Assembly: GCA_017473705.1 (NCBI GenBank)
Contig: JAFUJQ010000044.1
Span: 20,601-84,600, forward strand
DNA length: 64,000 nt
Origin: Bacteroidales bacterium
GTDB lineage: Bacteria > Bacteroidota > Bacteroidia > Bacteroidales > UBA932
Direction: 5' to 3'
Shown here: one piece after another, positions 25,318 to 33,744 of the stretch
How positions within the stretch are numbered: position 1 is the stretch's first letter
How the letters are laid out: every line of letters starts with the position of its first letter
Translations under genes and position numbers: made by a program
Notes under the pieces: generated by a model
Seen by the model: only the letters and a program-made list of their open reading frames with translations
Databases searched by the model: none
Told to the model about the DNA's origin: nothing

Positions 25318-25404
25318 CCCGTCCATAAAAATGGCTGTTTTCGTGGACGGGAATGGAAAAATGAACTTGTCATCCATGAAAAGGGCTGTTTTTATGGACG
25401 GGGG
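25318..25404. repeat. CCGTCCATAAAAA...TTTT..TGGACGG palindromes, two copies
   Basis: Copy 1 pairs CCCGTCCA (25318-25325) with TGGACGGG (25344-25351) around a loop with AAAAATGGCTGTTTT. Copy 2 (25371-25404) repeats CCATgAAAAgGGCTGTTTT and ends TATGGACGGGG. A third diverged copy is at 22904-22932. The arms share CGTCC/GGACG with the palindromes at 6.5 and 22.6 kb. Confidence 0.75.
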
Positions 25405-25418
25405 TTCGGGATATTTGT

Positions 25419-25426
25419 TATCTTTG
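25419..25426 (+). promoter_or_regulatory. Promoter -7 element for fumarase
   Basis: TATCTTTG, 145 bases before the fumarase ATG at 25572. The predicted leader would contain the 24-bp tandem repeats at 25457-25525. Confidence 0.55.
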
Positions 25427-25456
25427 CATGATTTAGATTTCTCGACTCGCTTCGCT

Positions 25457-25525
25457 CGCTCGAAATGACAGTGTGAAACTCGCTCGAAATGACAGTGTGA
25501 GATTCGCTCGAAATGACAGTTAGGC
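25457..25525. repeat. Three 24-bp tandem repeats in the fumarase leader
   Basis: Units beginning CGCTCGAAATGACAG start at 25457, 25481 and 25505; the third is cut short. The unit resembles the CTCG...ATGACA dispersed repeats at 37.4-37.8 kb. A minus-strand frame through this block is low-complexity and not a gene. Confidence 0.85.
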
Positions 25526-25571
25526 TTGTCGATAGAAATGAAGTTGGAAATAAAAACTAACACAATACAAA

Positions 25572-27194
25572 ATGGCTGAATTTAAGTATGCACCTATGTT
25601 TCAGCTTGGCGAGGACAAGACTGAATACTACAAGATTCCGGGTTCGGAGCAGTATGTGAGCACAGGCGATTTCGAGGGTCATGAGATCCTTAAGATCGAG
25701 AAGGAAGGTCTCACTGTGATGGCTAATACGGCTTTCCGTGATGTTTCATTCATGCTTCGTCCTGAACATAACGAGATGGTTGCCAAGATTCTTCATGATC
25801 CTGAGGCTTCCGAGAATGACAAGTATGTTGCGCTGACATTCCTCCGCAATGCAGAGGTTGCCTGCAAGGGCAAGCTTCCGTTCTGCCAGGATACCGGTAC
25901 TGCCATCATCCATGGTGAGAAGGGCCAGCAGGTGTGGACAGGCTATTGCGACGAAGAGGCTCTTTCTCTCGGAGTCTATAAGACTTACACTGAGGAGAAT
26001 CTCCGTTATTCACAGAATGCTCCTCTCACAATGTATGAAGAGGTCAACACAAAGTGCAATCTTCCAGCACAGATCGACATTGAGGCTACTCATGGCGCAG
26101 AATATCACTTCCTTTGCGTGACAAAGGGCGGCGGATCGGCAAACAAGACATATCTCTATCAGGAGACAAAGGCGATCCTCAATCCGCAGACTCTCGTTCC
26201 GTTCCTCGTTGCAAAGATGAAGACCCTCGGAACAGCGGCGTGCCCTCCATATCATGTTGCCTTTGTGATCGGCGGTACTTCTGCAGAGAAGAACCTCCTC
26301 ACAGTGAAGCTCGCTTCAACCAAGTTCTACGATGAGCTCCCTACGACAGGTGACGAGACCGGACGCGCATTCCGCGATGTAGAGCTCGAGAAGCTCGTTC
26401 TCGAGGAGGCTTACAAGATCGGCCTCGGCGCTCAGTTCGGCGGAAAGTACTTCGCGCACGACGTGCGCATCATCCGTCTTCCACGCCACGGCGCAAGCTG
26501 CCCTGTAGGTCTTGGAGTAAGCTGCTCTGCTGACCGCAACATCAAGGCGAAGATCAACAAGGACGGTATCTGGATCGAGAAGCTCGACGACAATCCTGCA
26601 CGCCTCATCCCTGAGGAGTTACGTCAGGCAGGCGAGGGCGAGGCTGTGAAGATCAACCTTGACCAGCCGATGGCAGACATCCTCAAGGAGCTCACCAAGT
26701 ATCCTGTATCGACACGCCTGAGCCTCAACGGAACAATCATCGTAGGCCGCGACATCGCTCACGCGAAGATCAAGGAGCGTCTTGACAGGGGAGAGGAGAT
26801 GCCTCAGTACCTTAAGGATCATCCTATCTATTATGCCGGCCCGGCAAAGACTCCAGCAGGAATGCCTTGCGGCTCTATGGGACCTACAACAGCAGGCCGT
26901 ATGGACTCGTATGTAGACCTGTTCCAGAGTCACGGCGGAAGCATGATCATGCTTGCAAAGGGCAACAGAAGCCAGCAGGTGACCGATGCCTGCCAGAAGT
27001 ATGGCGGATTCTACCTCGGTTCTATCGGAGGTCCTGCTGCAATCCTTGCACAGAACAACATCAAGAGCATCGAGTGTGTAGAATACCCTGAGCTCGGTAT
27101 GGAGGCTATCTGGAAGATCCACGTCGAGGACTTCCCTGCCTTCATCCTCGTGGACGACAAGGGCAACGATTTCTTCAAGAAGCTCGGCTTGTAA
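25572..27194 (+). CDS. fum: Fumarate hydratase, class I (iron-sulfur)
   Basis: A 540-residue class I fumarase of the FumA/FumB type, converting fumarate and malate in the TCA/succinate pathway. The N-terminal alpha domain has [19 protein letters not shown] with the first cluster Cys; [16 protein letters not shown] and [17 protein letters not shown] supply further Cys around the [4Fe-4S] cluster. The C-terminal beta domain includes [20 protein letters not shown]. The length is typical of single-chain class I enzymes. In Bacteroidales this enzyme serves the fermentative reductive branch to succinate. Confidence 0.95.
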   Translation: MAEFKYAPMFQLGEDKTEYYKIPGSEQYVSTGDFEGHEILKIEKEGLTVMANTAFRDVSFMLRPEHNEMVAKILHDPEASENDKYVALTFLRNAEVACKGKLPFCQDTGTAIIHGEKGQQVWTGYCDEEALSLGVYKTYTEENLRYSQNAPLTMYEEVNTKCNLPAQIDIEATHGAEYHFLCVTKGGGSANKTYLYQETKAILNPQTLVPFLVAKMKTLGTAACPPYHVAFVIGGTSAEKNLLTVKLASTKFYDELPTTGDETGRAFRDVELEKLVLEEAYKIGLGAQFGGKYFAHDVRIIRLPRHGASCPVGLGVSCSADRNIKAKINKDGIWIEKLDDNPARLIPEELRQAGEGEAVKINLDQPMADILKELTKYPVSTRLSLNGTIIVGRDIAHAKIKERLDRGEEMPQYLKDHPIYYAGPAKTPAGMPCGSMGPTTAGRMDSYVDLFQSHGGSMIMLAKGNRSQQVTDACQKYGGFYLGSIGGPAAILAQNNIKSIECVEYPELGMEAIWKIHVEDFPAFILVDDKGNDFFKKLGL

Positions 27195-27230
27195 TATCGG
27201 AGGAGATTTTAAAATAATCTCGTAATATAC

Positions 27231-27277
27231 AATGATGTGTCAAGAAAAATCAATAACTTGGCACATCATTTCTTTTT
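27231..27277 (+). terminator. Terminator of fumarase
   Basis: AATGATGTG and CAAG pair with CTTG and CACATCATT across a 10-base loop with one mismatch, then TTCTTTTT. Confidence 0.8.
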
Positions 27278-27289
27278 GACCTGTTGCTT

Positions 27290-29101
27290 ATGAAAAGATT
27301 TCTCCTCTCAGCGGCTGTGCTTCTGTCAGCCTTGGCTTTTGCCTATGCGGGCGAGGATGCTCCTGCTCCACAGATCGTGAATGTGTATGGCAGGGAGACC
27401 GTTTCGCTGGACGGTTTATGGAAGAGTATTGTGGATCCGTATGAGAATGGATACTATAATTACAGGATGGATCCTCACAGCGATGCGTCTTCATATTTTG
27501 CTGACAGGGACTTCGATGCCGACCGTACCATATTGTATGAATATAACTTCAATACTGACAGGACGTTGATGGTGCCGGGTGACTGGAATACCCAGCGCGA
27601 TGAACTCTATTATTATGAAGGAACCGTATGGTATAGGAACATCTTTGACTATCAGCCGAAGCCTGGCCGGCGCACTTTCATTTATTTCGGTGCAGCCAAT
27701 TACGAGGCGATAGTCGGCCTTAACGGAAAGAAGATTGCCAGGCATGTCGGAGGCTATACTCCTTTCAATGTCGAGGTGACAGGAATGTTGAAAGAGACCG
27801 CTAACTCTCTGATTGTCAAGGTTGATAACAAGAGGCATGCGGATGGTGTGCCGACGTTGAATTCCGACTGGTGGAATTATGGAGGCCTTACAAGGAGCGT
27901 GATGATTGTGGAGACGCCTATGACATTCATACGTGATTATAGCGTGCAGCTTGATTCTGATGATGTCAGAAAGATCGAAGGCTGGGTGCAGCTTGACGGA
28001 GACCAGGCTGAGCAGGAGGTCGTGATCTCGATACCTGAGTTGAAGGTAACGAAGTCGGTCCGGACTGATGCTGAGGGATTTGCTCGTTTTGAAATCAAGG
28101 CTCATCCTGAATTGTGGTGCCCGGAGAATCCGAAGCTGTATGCAGTGAACATAGAGTCAGAGACTGACTCGGTCGCAGACCGCATAGGTTTCAGGACCGT
28201 CAAGACGCGTGGAACGGAGATCCTGCTTAACGGCGAGCCGGTTTTCTGCAAGGGAGTCAGCATTCATGAAGAGATGCCGTATTCCGGAAGCGGAAGAGCC
28301 TATTCGGAAGACCATGCCCGCATCCTGCTGGGCTGGGCGAAGGAGATGGGCTGTAACTTCGTAAGGCTTGCGCATTATCCGCACAATGAGCATATGGTCC
28401 GTGTCGCAGAGGAGATGGGCCTCATGGTATGGTCAGAGATTCCAGTCTATTGGACCATCCAGTTTGAGAATCCGCAGACATATGCAAATGCTGAGGCGCA
28501 GCTGGTGGATATGATCACCAGGGACAGGAACAGGGCGAATGTGATCATCTGGTCCGTTGCCAATGAGACTCCTCATGGAGCTGCGCGTCTGGATTTCCTC
28601 AAGAGGCTTATAGACAAGACACACGAGATGGATCCGACCAGGCTGGTGAGTGCGGCTATGGAGAAGGATAATATTGATTCCGTAACTGTCACGGTTAAGG
28701 ATGAACTCGTTGATTATGTGGATCTTATCAGTTTTAACCAATATGTCGGATGGTATGACGGTTCGTCAGAGAAATGCGACAGGATGAACTGGGTTTTCGA
28801 CATCAAGAAACCAGTGTTCATATCAGAGTTCGGCGGTGGAGCAGTGTATGGCAGGCATGGCGATGTCACTGAAAGATTCACAGAAGAATATCAGGAGGAC
28901 CTCTATCAGAGGAGCGTTGACATGCTTGACAGGATAGAGGGACTGGCAGGAACCACTCCATGGATATTGAAGGACTTTCGCTCGCCTCGCCGTCAGATCG
29001 TGGGCATCCAGGATGATTTCAACAGGAAGGGCCTGATCTCAGATCAGGGCGGCAGGAAGAAGGCCTTCTATGTGATGAAGAGGTGGTATGAGGGTAAGTA
29101 G
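27290..29101 (+). CDS. Exported beta-glucuronidase (GH2)
   Basis: A 603-residue GH2 enzyme starting at ATG 27290 with a signal peptide (MKRFLLSAAVLLSALAFAYA), so it acts in the periplasm or beyond. The jelly-roll sugar-binding domain, Ig-like domain and TIM barrel are in the normal order. The acid/base Glu is in SVANET near residue 425 and the nucleophile Glu in ISEFGGG near 513. FNRKGL near residue 577 supplies the N-x-K pair that recognises the glucuronate carboxylate in true beta-glucuronidases. It may free glucuronate from host or plant glycosides, feeding the UxuB/UxuA steps encoded at 60.7-62.7 kb. It stands alone between terminators. Confidence 0.92.
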   Translation: MKRFLLSAAVLLSALAFAYAGEDAPAPQIVNVYGRETVSLDGLWKSIVDPYENGYYNYRMDPHSDASSYFADRDFDADRTILYEYNFNTDRTLMVPGDWNTQRDELYYYEGTVWYRNIFDYQPKPGRRTFIYFGAANYEAIVGLNGKKIARHVGGYTPFNVEVTGMLKETANSLIVKVDNKRHADGVPTLNSDWWNYGGLTRSVMIVETPMTFIRDYSVQLDSDDVRKIEGWVQLDGDQAEQEVVISIPELKVTKSVRTDAEGFARFEIKAHPELWCPENPKLYAVNIESETDSVADRIGFRTVKTRGTEILLNGEPVFCKGVSIHEEMPYSGSGRAYSEDHARILLGWAKEMGCNFVRLAHYPHNEHMVRVAEEMGLMVWSEIPVYWTIQFENPQTYANAEAQLVDMITRDRNRANVIIWSVANETPHGAARLDFLKRLIDKTHEMDPTRLVSAAMEKDNIDSVTVTVKDELVDYVDLISFNQYVGWYDGSSEKCDRMNWVFDIKKPVFISEFGGGAVYGRHGDVTERFTEEYQEDLYQRSVDMLDRIEGLAGTTPWILKDFRSPRRQIVGIQDDFNRKGLISDQGGRKKAFYVMKRWYEGK

Positions 29102-29116
29102 CAATGATTTGCAGAA

Positions 29117-29143
29117 AATAAAAAAGCCGGTCATTGACCGGCT
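29117..29143 (-). terminator. Terminator of tRNA-Gln, possibly bidirectional
   Basis: AGCCGGTC (29125-29132) pairs with GACCGGCT (29136-29143). On the minus strand a T run follows. On the plus strand it ends the beta-glucuronidase mRNA with a weaker tail. Confidence 0.8.
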
Positions 29144-29155
29144 CTATTGTTCAGG

Positions 29156-29226
29156 TTGAGATACCAGGATTCGAACCTGGACAGAGGGAACCAAAATCCC
29201 TAGTGCTACCATTACACCATACCTCA
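29156..29226 (-). tRNA. tRNA-Gln (anticodon TTG)
   Basis: On the minus strand the acceptor is TGAGGTA/TATCTCA. The anticodon stem AGGGA/TCCCT has loop TTTTGGT, giving TTG, and the T arm is CCAGGTTCGAATCCTGG. The discriminator is A at 29156. CCA is not encoded. Confidence 0.95.
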
Positions 29227-29237
29227 ATTCCGAGGTG

Positions 29238-29245
29238 CAAAGATA
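29238..29245 (-). promoter_or_regulatory. Promoter -7 element for tRNA-Gln
   Basis: TATCTTTG on the minus strand, 11 bases before the tRNA 5' end. Confidence 0.7.
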
Positions 29246-29289
29246 TGTAATTTTTTGGACATATGAGACAATTTTCTTTTTCCGGTATG

Positions 29290-29727
29290 TCAAAACAGTC
29301 CATATATCAGGTTCCATACGAGGAAGCGGGCGAATTTGCCTATGAGCAGCAGGACCATTGTCCATCCCGGACGGGTCTTGTAGAATCCTAATGCTATGGC
29401 TATGACGTCGCCGATGAACGGAATCCATGCTGTCAGGGCGAGCCATACGCCCCACTTGTCGATTCTTTCTTTCTGCTTCTGGAGGGTTTCCGGTTTTACC
29501 TTGAACCATTTCTCTATCCATTCCCATTTGCCGATCCAGCCTATCCAGTAGGTCACTACGCTGCCGAGCCAGTTGCCCAACGTGCCGATCAAAAGACAGC
29601 CAACTGGGTTGGCAGTAGCTGCAAGTATGGCAAGATACAGTGCGTCCGAACTGAACGGGAAGATTGTCGCGGCCAGAAATGTGCCTATGAAGAGCCCTAT
29701 GAGCCCCAGTCCTTCAAGCCACTCCAT
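29290..29727 (-). CDS. YqaA-family membrane protein (VTT/SNARE-associated fold)
   Basis: A 145-residue inner-membrane protein with about four hydrophobic segments. SDALYLAILAATANPVGCLLIGTLGNWLGSVVTYWIG and PFIGDVIAIALGFYKTRP mark the YqaA branch of the DedA-like VTT superfamily, small proteins of uncertain transport or lipid-scramblase function. Its ATG shares one base with the tadA stop, so the two genes are translationally coupled. Confidence 0.88.
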   Translation of the reverse strand: MEWLEGLGLIGLFIGTFLAATIFPFSSDALYLAILAATANPVGCLLIGTLGNWLGSVVTYWIGWIGKWEWIEKWFKVKPETLQKQKERIDKWGVWLALTAWIPFIGDVIAIALGFYKTRPGWTMVLLLIGKFARFLVWNLIYGLF

Positions 29728-30164
29728 TATTGCCTCTTGTTTCTGAAGAATTCAGTGACCATGTTTCCGCACTCGTCAGCGAGGACTCCGGAAACGACTT
29801 CTGTCTTTGGATGCATGAGAGATGGGGAGAACATGGAGAAACCTCTCTTCGGGTCTGATGCTCCATATACCACCTTGCCGATCTGTGACCATGCAAGAGC
29901 TCCGGCACACATAGGACATGGCTCTACAGTCACATATAATGCGCAGTCATTCAGGTATTTGCCTCCCATGGCCTCGGTAGCTGCCGTAATAGCTATCATT
30001 TCAGCATGCGCCGTCGGGTCACATAGCTTTTCGGTCATGTTGTGTCCCTTGCCGATGATCCTTCCTCTGCATACGATCACAGCCCCGATAGGCACTTCGT
30101 CCTCTGCTGCGGCGAACCCCGCTTCGCGCAGGGCTTCCCTCATATATTTTTCGTTTTCTTCCAT
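29727..30164 (-). CDS. tadA: tRNA-specific adenosine deaminase
   Basis: A 145-residue cytidine-deaminase-fold enzyme that converts A34 to inosine in tRNA-Arg. HAE (H53, E55) supplies a zinc ligand and the proton shuttle; PCPMC (C83, C86) supplies the other ligands. The ATG at 30164 lies only 8 bases from a -7 element, so the mRNA would have almost no leader; Met8 at 30143 is an alternative start. The gene is followed by the coupled yqaA-like gene. Confidence 0.92.
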   Translation of the reverse strand: MEENEKYMREALREAGFAAAEDEVPIGAVIVCRGRIIGKGHNMTEKLCDPTAHAEMIAITAATEAMGGKYLNDCALYVTVEPCPMCAGALAWSQIGKVVYGASDPKRGFSMFSPSLMHPKTEVVSGVLADECGNMVTEFFRNKRQ

Positions 30165-30172
30165 ATCTGGAG

Positions 30173-30180
30173 CAAAGATA
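30173..30180 (-). promoter_or_regulatory. Promoter -7 element for tadA
   Basis: TATCTTTG on the minus strand, ending 8 bases before the tadA ATG. It is divergent from the M28 peptidase promoter. Confidence 0.6.
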
Positions 30181-30204
30181 GTCAGTATTCTCGTTAAAAA
30201 TGCT

Positions 30205-30212
30205 TACTTTTG
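30205..30212 (+). promoter_or_regulatory. Promoter -7 element for the M28 peptidase gene
   Basis: TACTTTTG fits TAnnTTTG, 19 bases before the ATG at 30232. Confidence 0.5.
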
Positions 30213-30231
30213 ACAAATTATACTCAGTAAT

Positions 30232-31956
30232 ATGAATAAGATAAGACCTATCATTCTGGCTGTTGCCGTTGTAGCAGCAGCGCTTCTTGCCTATGGAATG
30301 TTCACACTTCCGAAGGCTCAGCCGGCGGATGCCGAAGGCTTCTCTGCGGCGCGTGTCGTTGAGGATATCGAAGTGATATCGAAAGAACATCATTCTGTGG
30401 CGCATCCGCAGGAGCGCGCCAAGGTGCGTGAATACCTTGTCGGCAGACTTCAGGAACTCGGTGCCGATACTGTGAAGCTTTATCAGTATGATTCTCTCGT
30501 GGGACCTAAGAATAAGCATGTCGTATATACATTTGATGCAGTCAATGTGCTGGCGGAGTTCGCTCCGGAGCAGGATGCTGAAGATGCTTCATATCTGATG
30601 CTTGTAGCTCATTATGACTCAAGGTATTCGCAGCCGATGCCGAAGCAGGATACCGTATGGTCATATGGAGCGGCAGATGACGGCTACGGCGTGGGAGTCA
30701 TTCTCGAGACAGTTGCCCAGGCTTTGAAGCAGCGCTCGGACTGGAAACAGGGCGTGAAGGTGCTCTTCACCGACGCGGAAGAGGTCGGAATGATGGGCAT
30801 GACAGCCATCTGGGAGAATAACAGGGAAGTGTTTGACAATGTCGGTCTTATGATCAATATCGAGGCGCGCGGCCCTTGGGGCCCGGCCCTTCTGTTCGAG
30901 ACATGTCCTGGAAATGAGAAGGTAATGGATCTGTATGCGAAAGCGGCAGATTATAAGTATACATACTCTCTTACCACGGTAGTCTATACATTCATGCCGA
31001 ACTTCACAGACTTCACAATCGTGAAGGATGCGGTTCCAGGCCTGAATTTCTCGACAATCACTGATGTAAATCACTATCATACAGACAAGGACTGTTTCGC
31101 AAATGTCAGCGCGAAGTCAATTCAGCATTATGGTGCCCAGGTCCTTCCTGTGGCAATGGAATATCTCACCAATGCAGAATATTCTGACAAGGATTACTTC
31201 AGGGCTGAGAAGGATACGGTCAACTTTACTGTTCCGGCTCTCGGACTTCTGAATGTCAGCAAGACGGTATATCTGGTGCTCAATGTCATCATCTTCCTCC
31301 TGTCCCTCATGGTCTTCGGACTTGAGAGCGTACGCGGCAGGGTCAAATCAGCAAAGGGTGTCTTCAAGGTGTCTGCGGTGATTCTTGGCGTCGCACTTGG
31401 CGTGCTTCTCCTCGGTGAGGGCATTGCATATGTATGCGCAGCCATTGCCGGAGCGAAGTTCAAACTTTTCGGCATAGTGCAGGGCGTTCAGTTTGACAAT
31501 GCGGCCATGATAGCATCAGTAGCCCTTCTCTTCATCTGCTGCGTCCTTGTTTATCTTGCTGGCAGAAAGAAGGCTGTACGCGCCGCTTCTGGCTCGATGC
31601 GCGCAAGCGCTTCAGTGAATGCAGCTTCGCATTACGCATACCAGTATCTTTATGGAGCCCTTGCACTGATGTTTGTTCTCAGCCTTGCGCTGGTGCTTGC
31701 TCTGGGTGAGAATCTCATGTTCCTCATTCCGTTGGCATTCACAACAATTGCCATGATACTGTATCATCTCACATCACTCAGGCTATGGCTTCCTGTGGCG
31801 ATAGCGCTGATACTCCTCCACGCATTCTCATTCTTCTTCGCGCTTGCTATGGCTCTCACCATAGGTGCGCTCGGAGCTGTGATGATGCTTGTATTCCTTG
31901 ACTTCATGGTCCTCATCCCGCTTGGTGACCTTTATCTCATGCCATCAAAGAAATAA
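30232..31956 (+). CDS. Membrane-anchored M28 metallopeptidase
   Basis: A 574-residue protein: an N-terminal hydrophobic anchor (about 4-24), an M28 peptidase domain (about 35-310), then seven or more membrane segments (about 335-570). Zinc-ligand motifs of the M28 family appear in order: H and D in VAHYDSR, D in GAADDGYG, E-E in TDAEEVGM, E in NIEARG and H in TDVNHYHTDKD. The layout recalls ER-type M28 peptidases with a multi-pass tail rather than soluble aminopeptidases. The catalytic domain probably faces the periplasm. It is followed after 18 bases by a DUF4886 gene. Confidence 0.9.
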   Translation: MNKIRPIILAVAVVAAALLAYGMFTLPKAQPADAEGFSAARVVEDIEVISKEHHSVAHPQERAKVREYLVGRLQELGADTVKLYQYDSLVGPKNKHVVYTFDAVNVLAEFAPEQDAEDASYLMLVAHYDSRYSQPMPKQDTVWSYGAADDGYGVGVILETVAQALKQRSDWKQGVKVLFTDAEEVGMMGMTAIWENNREVFDNVGLMINIEARGPWGPALLFETCPGNEKVMDLYAKAADYKYTYSLTTVVYTFMPNFTDFTIVKDAVPGLNFSTITDVNHYHTDKDCFANVSAKSIQHYGAQVLPVAMEYLTNAEYSDKDYFRAEKDTVNFTVPALGLLNVSKTVYLVLNVIIFLLSLMVFGLESVRGRVKSAKGVFKVSAVILGVALGVLLLGEGIAYVCAAIAGAKFKLFGIVQGVQFDNAAMIASVALLFICCVLVYLAGRKKAVRAASGSMRASASVNAASHYAYQYLYGALALMFVLSLALVLALGENLMFLIPLAFTTIAMILYHLTSLRLWLPVAIALILLHAFSFFFALAMALTIGALGAVMMLVFLDFMVLIPLGDLYLMPSKK

Positions 31957-31974
31957 CCGGATAAACACTGAATT

Positions 31975-32805
31975 ATGAAACGCACTTTAATGATTCTCAG
32001 CATATTGCTCGTTTCGGCAATCTGCTCTTGGGCTGCAGAGCCTGTAAAGATCCTTGCAATTGGAAACAGCTTCTCGGAAGATGCACTGGAGGAGCACTTC
32101 TCCGGCCTCGTAAGGGCAGAAGGCCTTGATGCGGTGATATGCAACATGTATATTGGAGGATGCTCTATAGAGAGACATGTCAATAATCTCAGAGGAAATA
32201 TTGCCGATTACAGATATCGCAAGATCGATCCGTCCGGCAAGATGACTGAAGCATATGGATATACACTGGAGAAGGTCCTTGCAGAGGAGGACTGGGATTA
32301 TGTCAGTGTTCAGCAGGCAAGCCACTATTCCGGTCTTCCTGAAACATATGTGCTGCTTCCGGAGCTGGTGAACTTTATTCGTGAAAGGGTGCCGGAAGAT
32401 GCTGTGATCATGTTCCACCAGACCTGGGCATACTCTCCTGATTCTTCTCACGGAGGCTATGCAAATTATGGCAGAGATCAGATGAAGATGTACAATGCCA
32501 TAATTTCTACTGTGAATCAAGAGACTGAGAAAGTGGGAATCGAACTTATAATTCCATGTGGAACAGCCATCCAGAATGCCAGGACTTCTATCCTCGGAAC
32601 GGATATGACGAGAGACGGCTTCCACCTGAGCCGTCCTGCAGGACGATATGTCGCAGCTTGCACATGGCTTGAGGCTGTGCTGGGTGTCAATCCTGTCGGT
32701 AACACATATTGTCCGGAAGGAATGACTGCAAAGGAGTGCAAGACTGCTCAGAAGGCAGCACATAAGGCAGTGAAGAAGCCATCAAAGGTATCTAAGATCA
32801 AGTAG
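31975..32805 (+). CDS. DUF4886 SGNH-like hydrolase, exported
   Basis: A 276-residue protein with a signal peptide (cleavage near CSWA|AEP). The DUF4886 domain begins with VKILAIGNSFSEDA, where the Ser of GNSFS sits in the position of the SGNH nucleophile. YIGGCSIERHVNN supplies the Gly region, and TRDGFHLSRPAGRYVAA carries the Asp-x-x-His pair near the end. It probably hydrolyses an ester on a polysaccharide, but no substrate is established. A basic, Lys-rich tail follows. It is separated by two bases from the esterase gene downstream. Confidence 0.85.
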   Translation: MKRTLMILSILLVSAICSWAAEPVKILAIGNSFSEDALEEHFSGLVRAEGLDAVICNMYIGGCSIERHVNNLRGNIADYRYRKIDPSGKMTEAYGYTLEKVLAEEDWDYVSVQQASHYSGLPETYVLLPELVNFIRERVPEDAVIMFHQTWAYSPDSSHGGYANYGRDQMKMYNAIISTVNQETEKVGIELIIPCGTAIQNARTSILGTDMTRDGFHLSRPAGRYVAACTWLEAVLGVNPVGNTYCPEGMTAKECKTAQKAAHKAVKKPSKVSKIK

Positions 32806-32807
32806 TC

Positions 32808-33599
32808 ATGAAAAGAATCGCTTTACTTTTTGCGGCAGTCTTGATTTCCCTTTCGGCCTTTGCCCGCAACTATGAATATGACAAGGAAATCCTTTATAAA
32901 GGAAAACCTGATGCATATACTGAAAAGATGTGCAGGCTTGATGTCGCATACGAAAAGGGAGCGGAAGGACGTCCTGTGATAGTCTGGTTCCATGGTGGGG
33001 GACTCACCAGCGGATGGAGGCATATTCCTGAAACCCTTCTCCGTGATGGGGCGGTGGTCGTAGGCGTCGGATATCGTTTCGTGACTGAGGTCACTATACC
33101 TGAGACTCTTGATGATGCTGCGGCCTCAGTTGCGTGGGTGCTGGAGAATATCGAGGCATATGGCGGTGATCTGTCAAAAATATATCTTGCTGGACATTCT
33201 GCAGGAGGATATATAGTAAACATGCTCGGTCTTAATAAGGAATATCTGGCAAAATATGACATAGATCCTGATACTCAGATCAAGGCGCTTGTCCCATACA
33301 GCGGCCAGGTGATCACTCATTTTGCACAAAGGCGCAAGCAGGGACTTGGAGATTTGACTCCTACCATTGACCATCTCGCTCCGCTATACTATGTACGTGG
33401 AGATGCGGCGCCGATGCTGGTGATCTCAGGAGACAGGGAGCAGGAACTCTTCGGCCGCTATGAGGAGAACGCCTACTTCGTAAGGATGCTCCGCCTCAAT
33501 GGTCACAAGAACGTGACCTTCTACGAAGTCGACGGCTTCGACCACGGCGACATGGCCGAACCGGCCCACCTGCTTCTTCTGAAATATATCAAGAAATAA
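32808..33599 (+). CDS. Alpha/beta-hydrolase esterase, exported
   Basis: A 263-residue alpha/beta hydrolase with a short signal peptide (MKRIALLFAAVLISLSAFA). WFHGGGLTSGW forms the oxyanion-hole HGGG, GHSAGG holds the nucleophile Ser, VISGDREQEL likely the acidic residue, and DGFDHGDM the catalytic His. The layout resembles the BD-FAE-type esterases that remove acetyl or feruloyl groups from plant polysaccharides. With the SGNH-like protein just upstream it may form an esterase pair; this is inference. A terminator follows at 33667-33690. Confidence 0.88.
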   Translation: MKRIALLFAAVLISLSAFARNYEYDKEILYKGKPDAYTEKMCRLDVAYEKGAEGRPVIVWFHGGGLTSGWRHIPETLLRDGAVVVGVGYRFVTEVTIPETLDDAAASVAWVLENIEAYGGDLSKIYLAGHSAGGYIVNMLGLNKEYLAKYDIDPDTQIKALVPYSGQVITHFAQRRKQGLGDLTPTIDHLAPLYYVRGDAAPMLVISGDREQELFGRYEENAYFVRMLRLNGHKNVTFYEVDGFDHGDMAEPAHLLLLKYIKK

Positions 33600-33666
33600 A
33601 AAGAAGTCCGAGCAGCTCAATGTCCAGACGGACTTGATGATGATAACCCCGCCGCGGTTTTAAAAG

Positions 33667-33690
33667 AAAACCCCGGTGGGGTTTTTCTTG
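33667..33690 (+). terminator. Terminator after the esterase operon
   Basis: AAAACCCC (33667-33674) pairs with GGGGTTTT (33678-33685), followed by TCTTG. CCCCGGTGG and CCACCGGGG further on allow a competing longer hairpin. Confidence 0.75.
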
Positions 33691-33744
33691 TTTTGCCACC
33701 GGGGTTATGTGATTGAACTTTATGTTTTTGCTTGAAATCTGCTT

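Noticed and set aside
25279-25563. Minus-strand frame of 94 residues
   Set aside because: It is built from the 24-bp tandem repeats and the palindromes (repeated CHFER and FMD words), with no start signal; low complexity rather than a gene.
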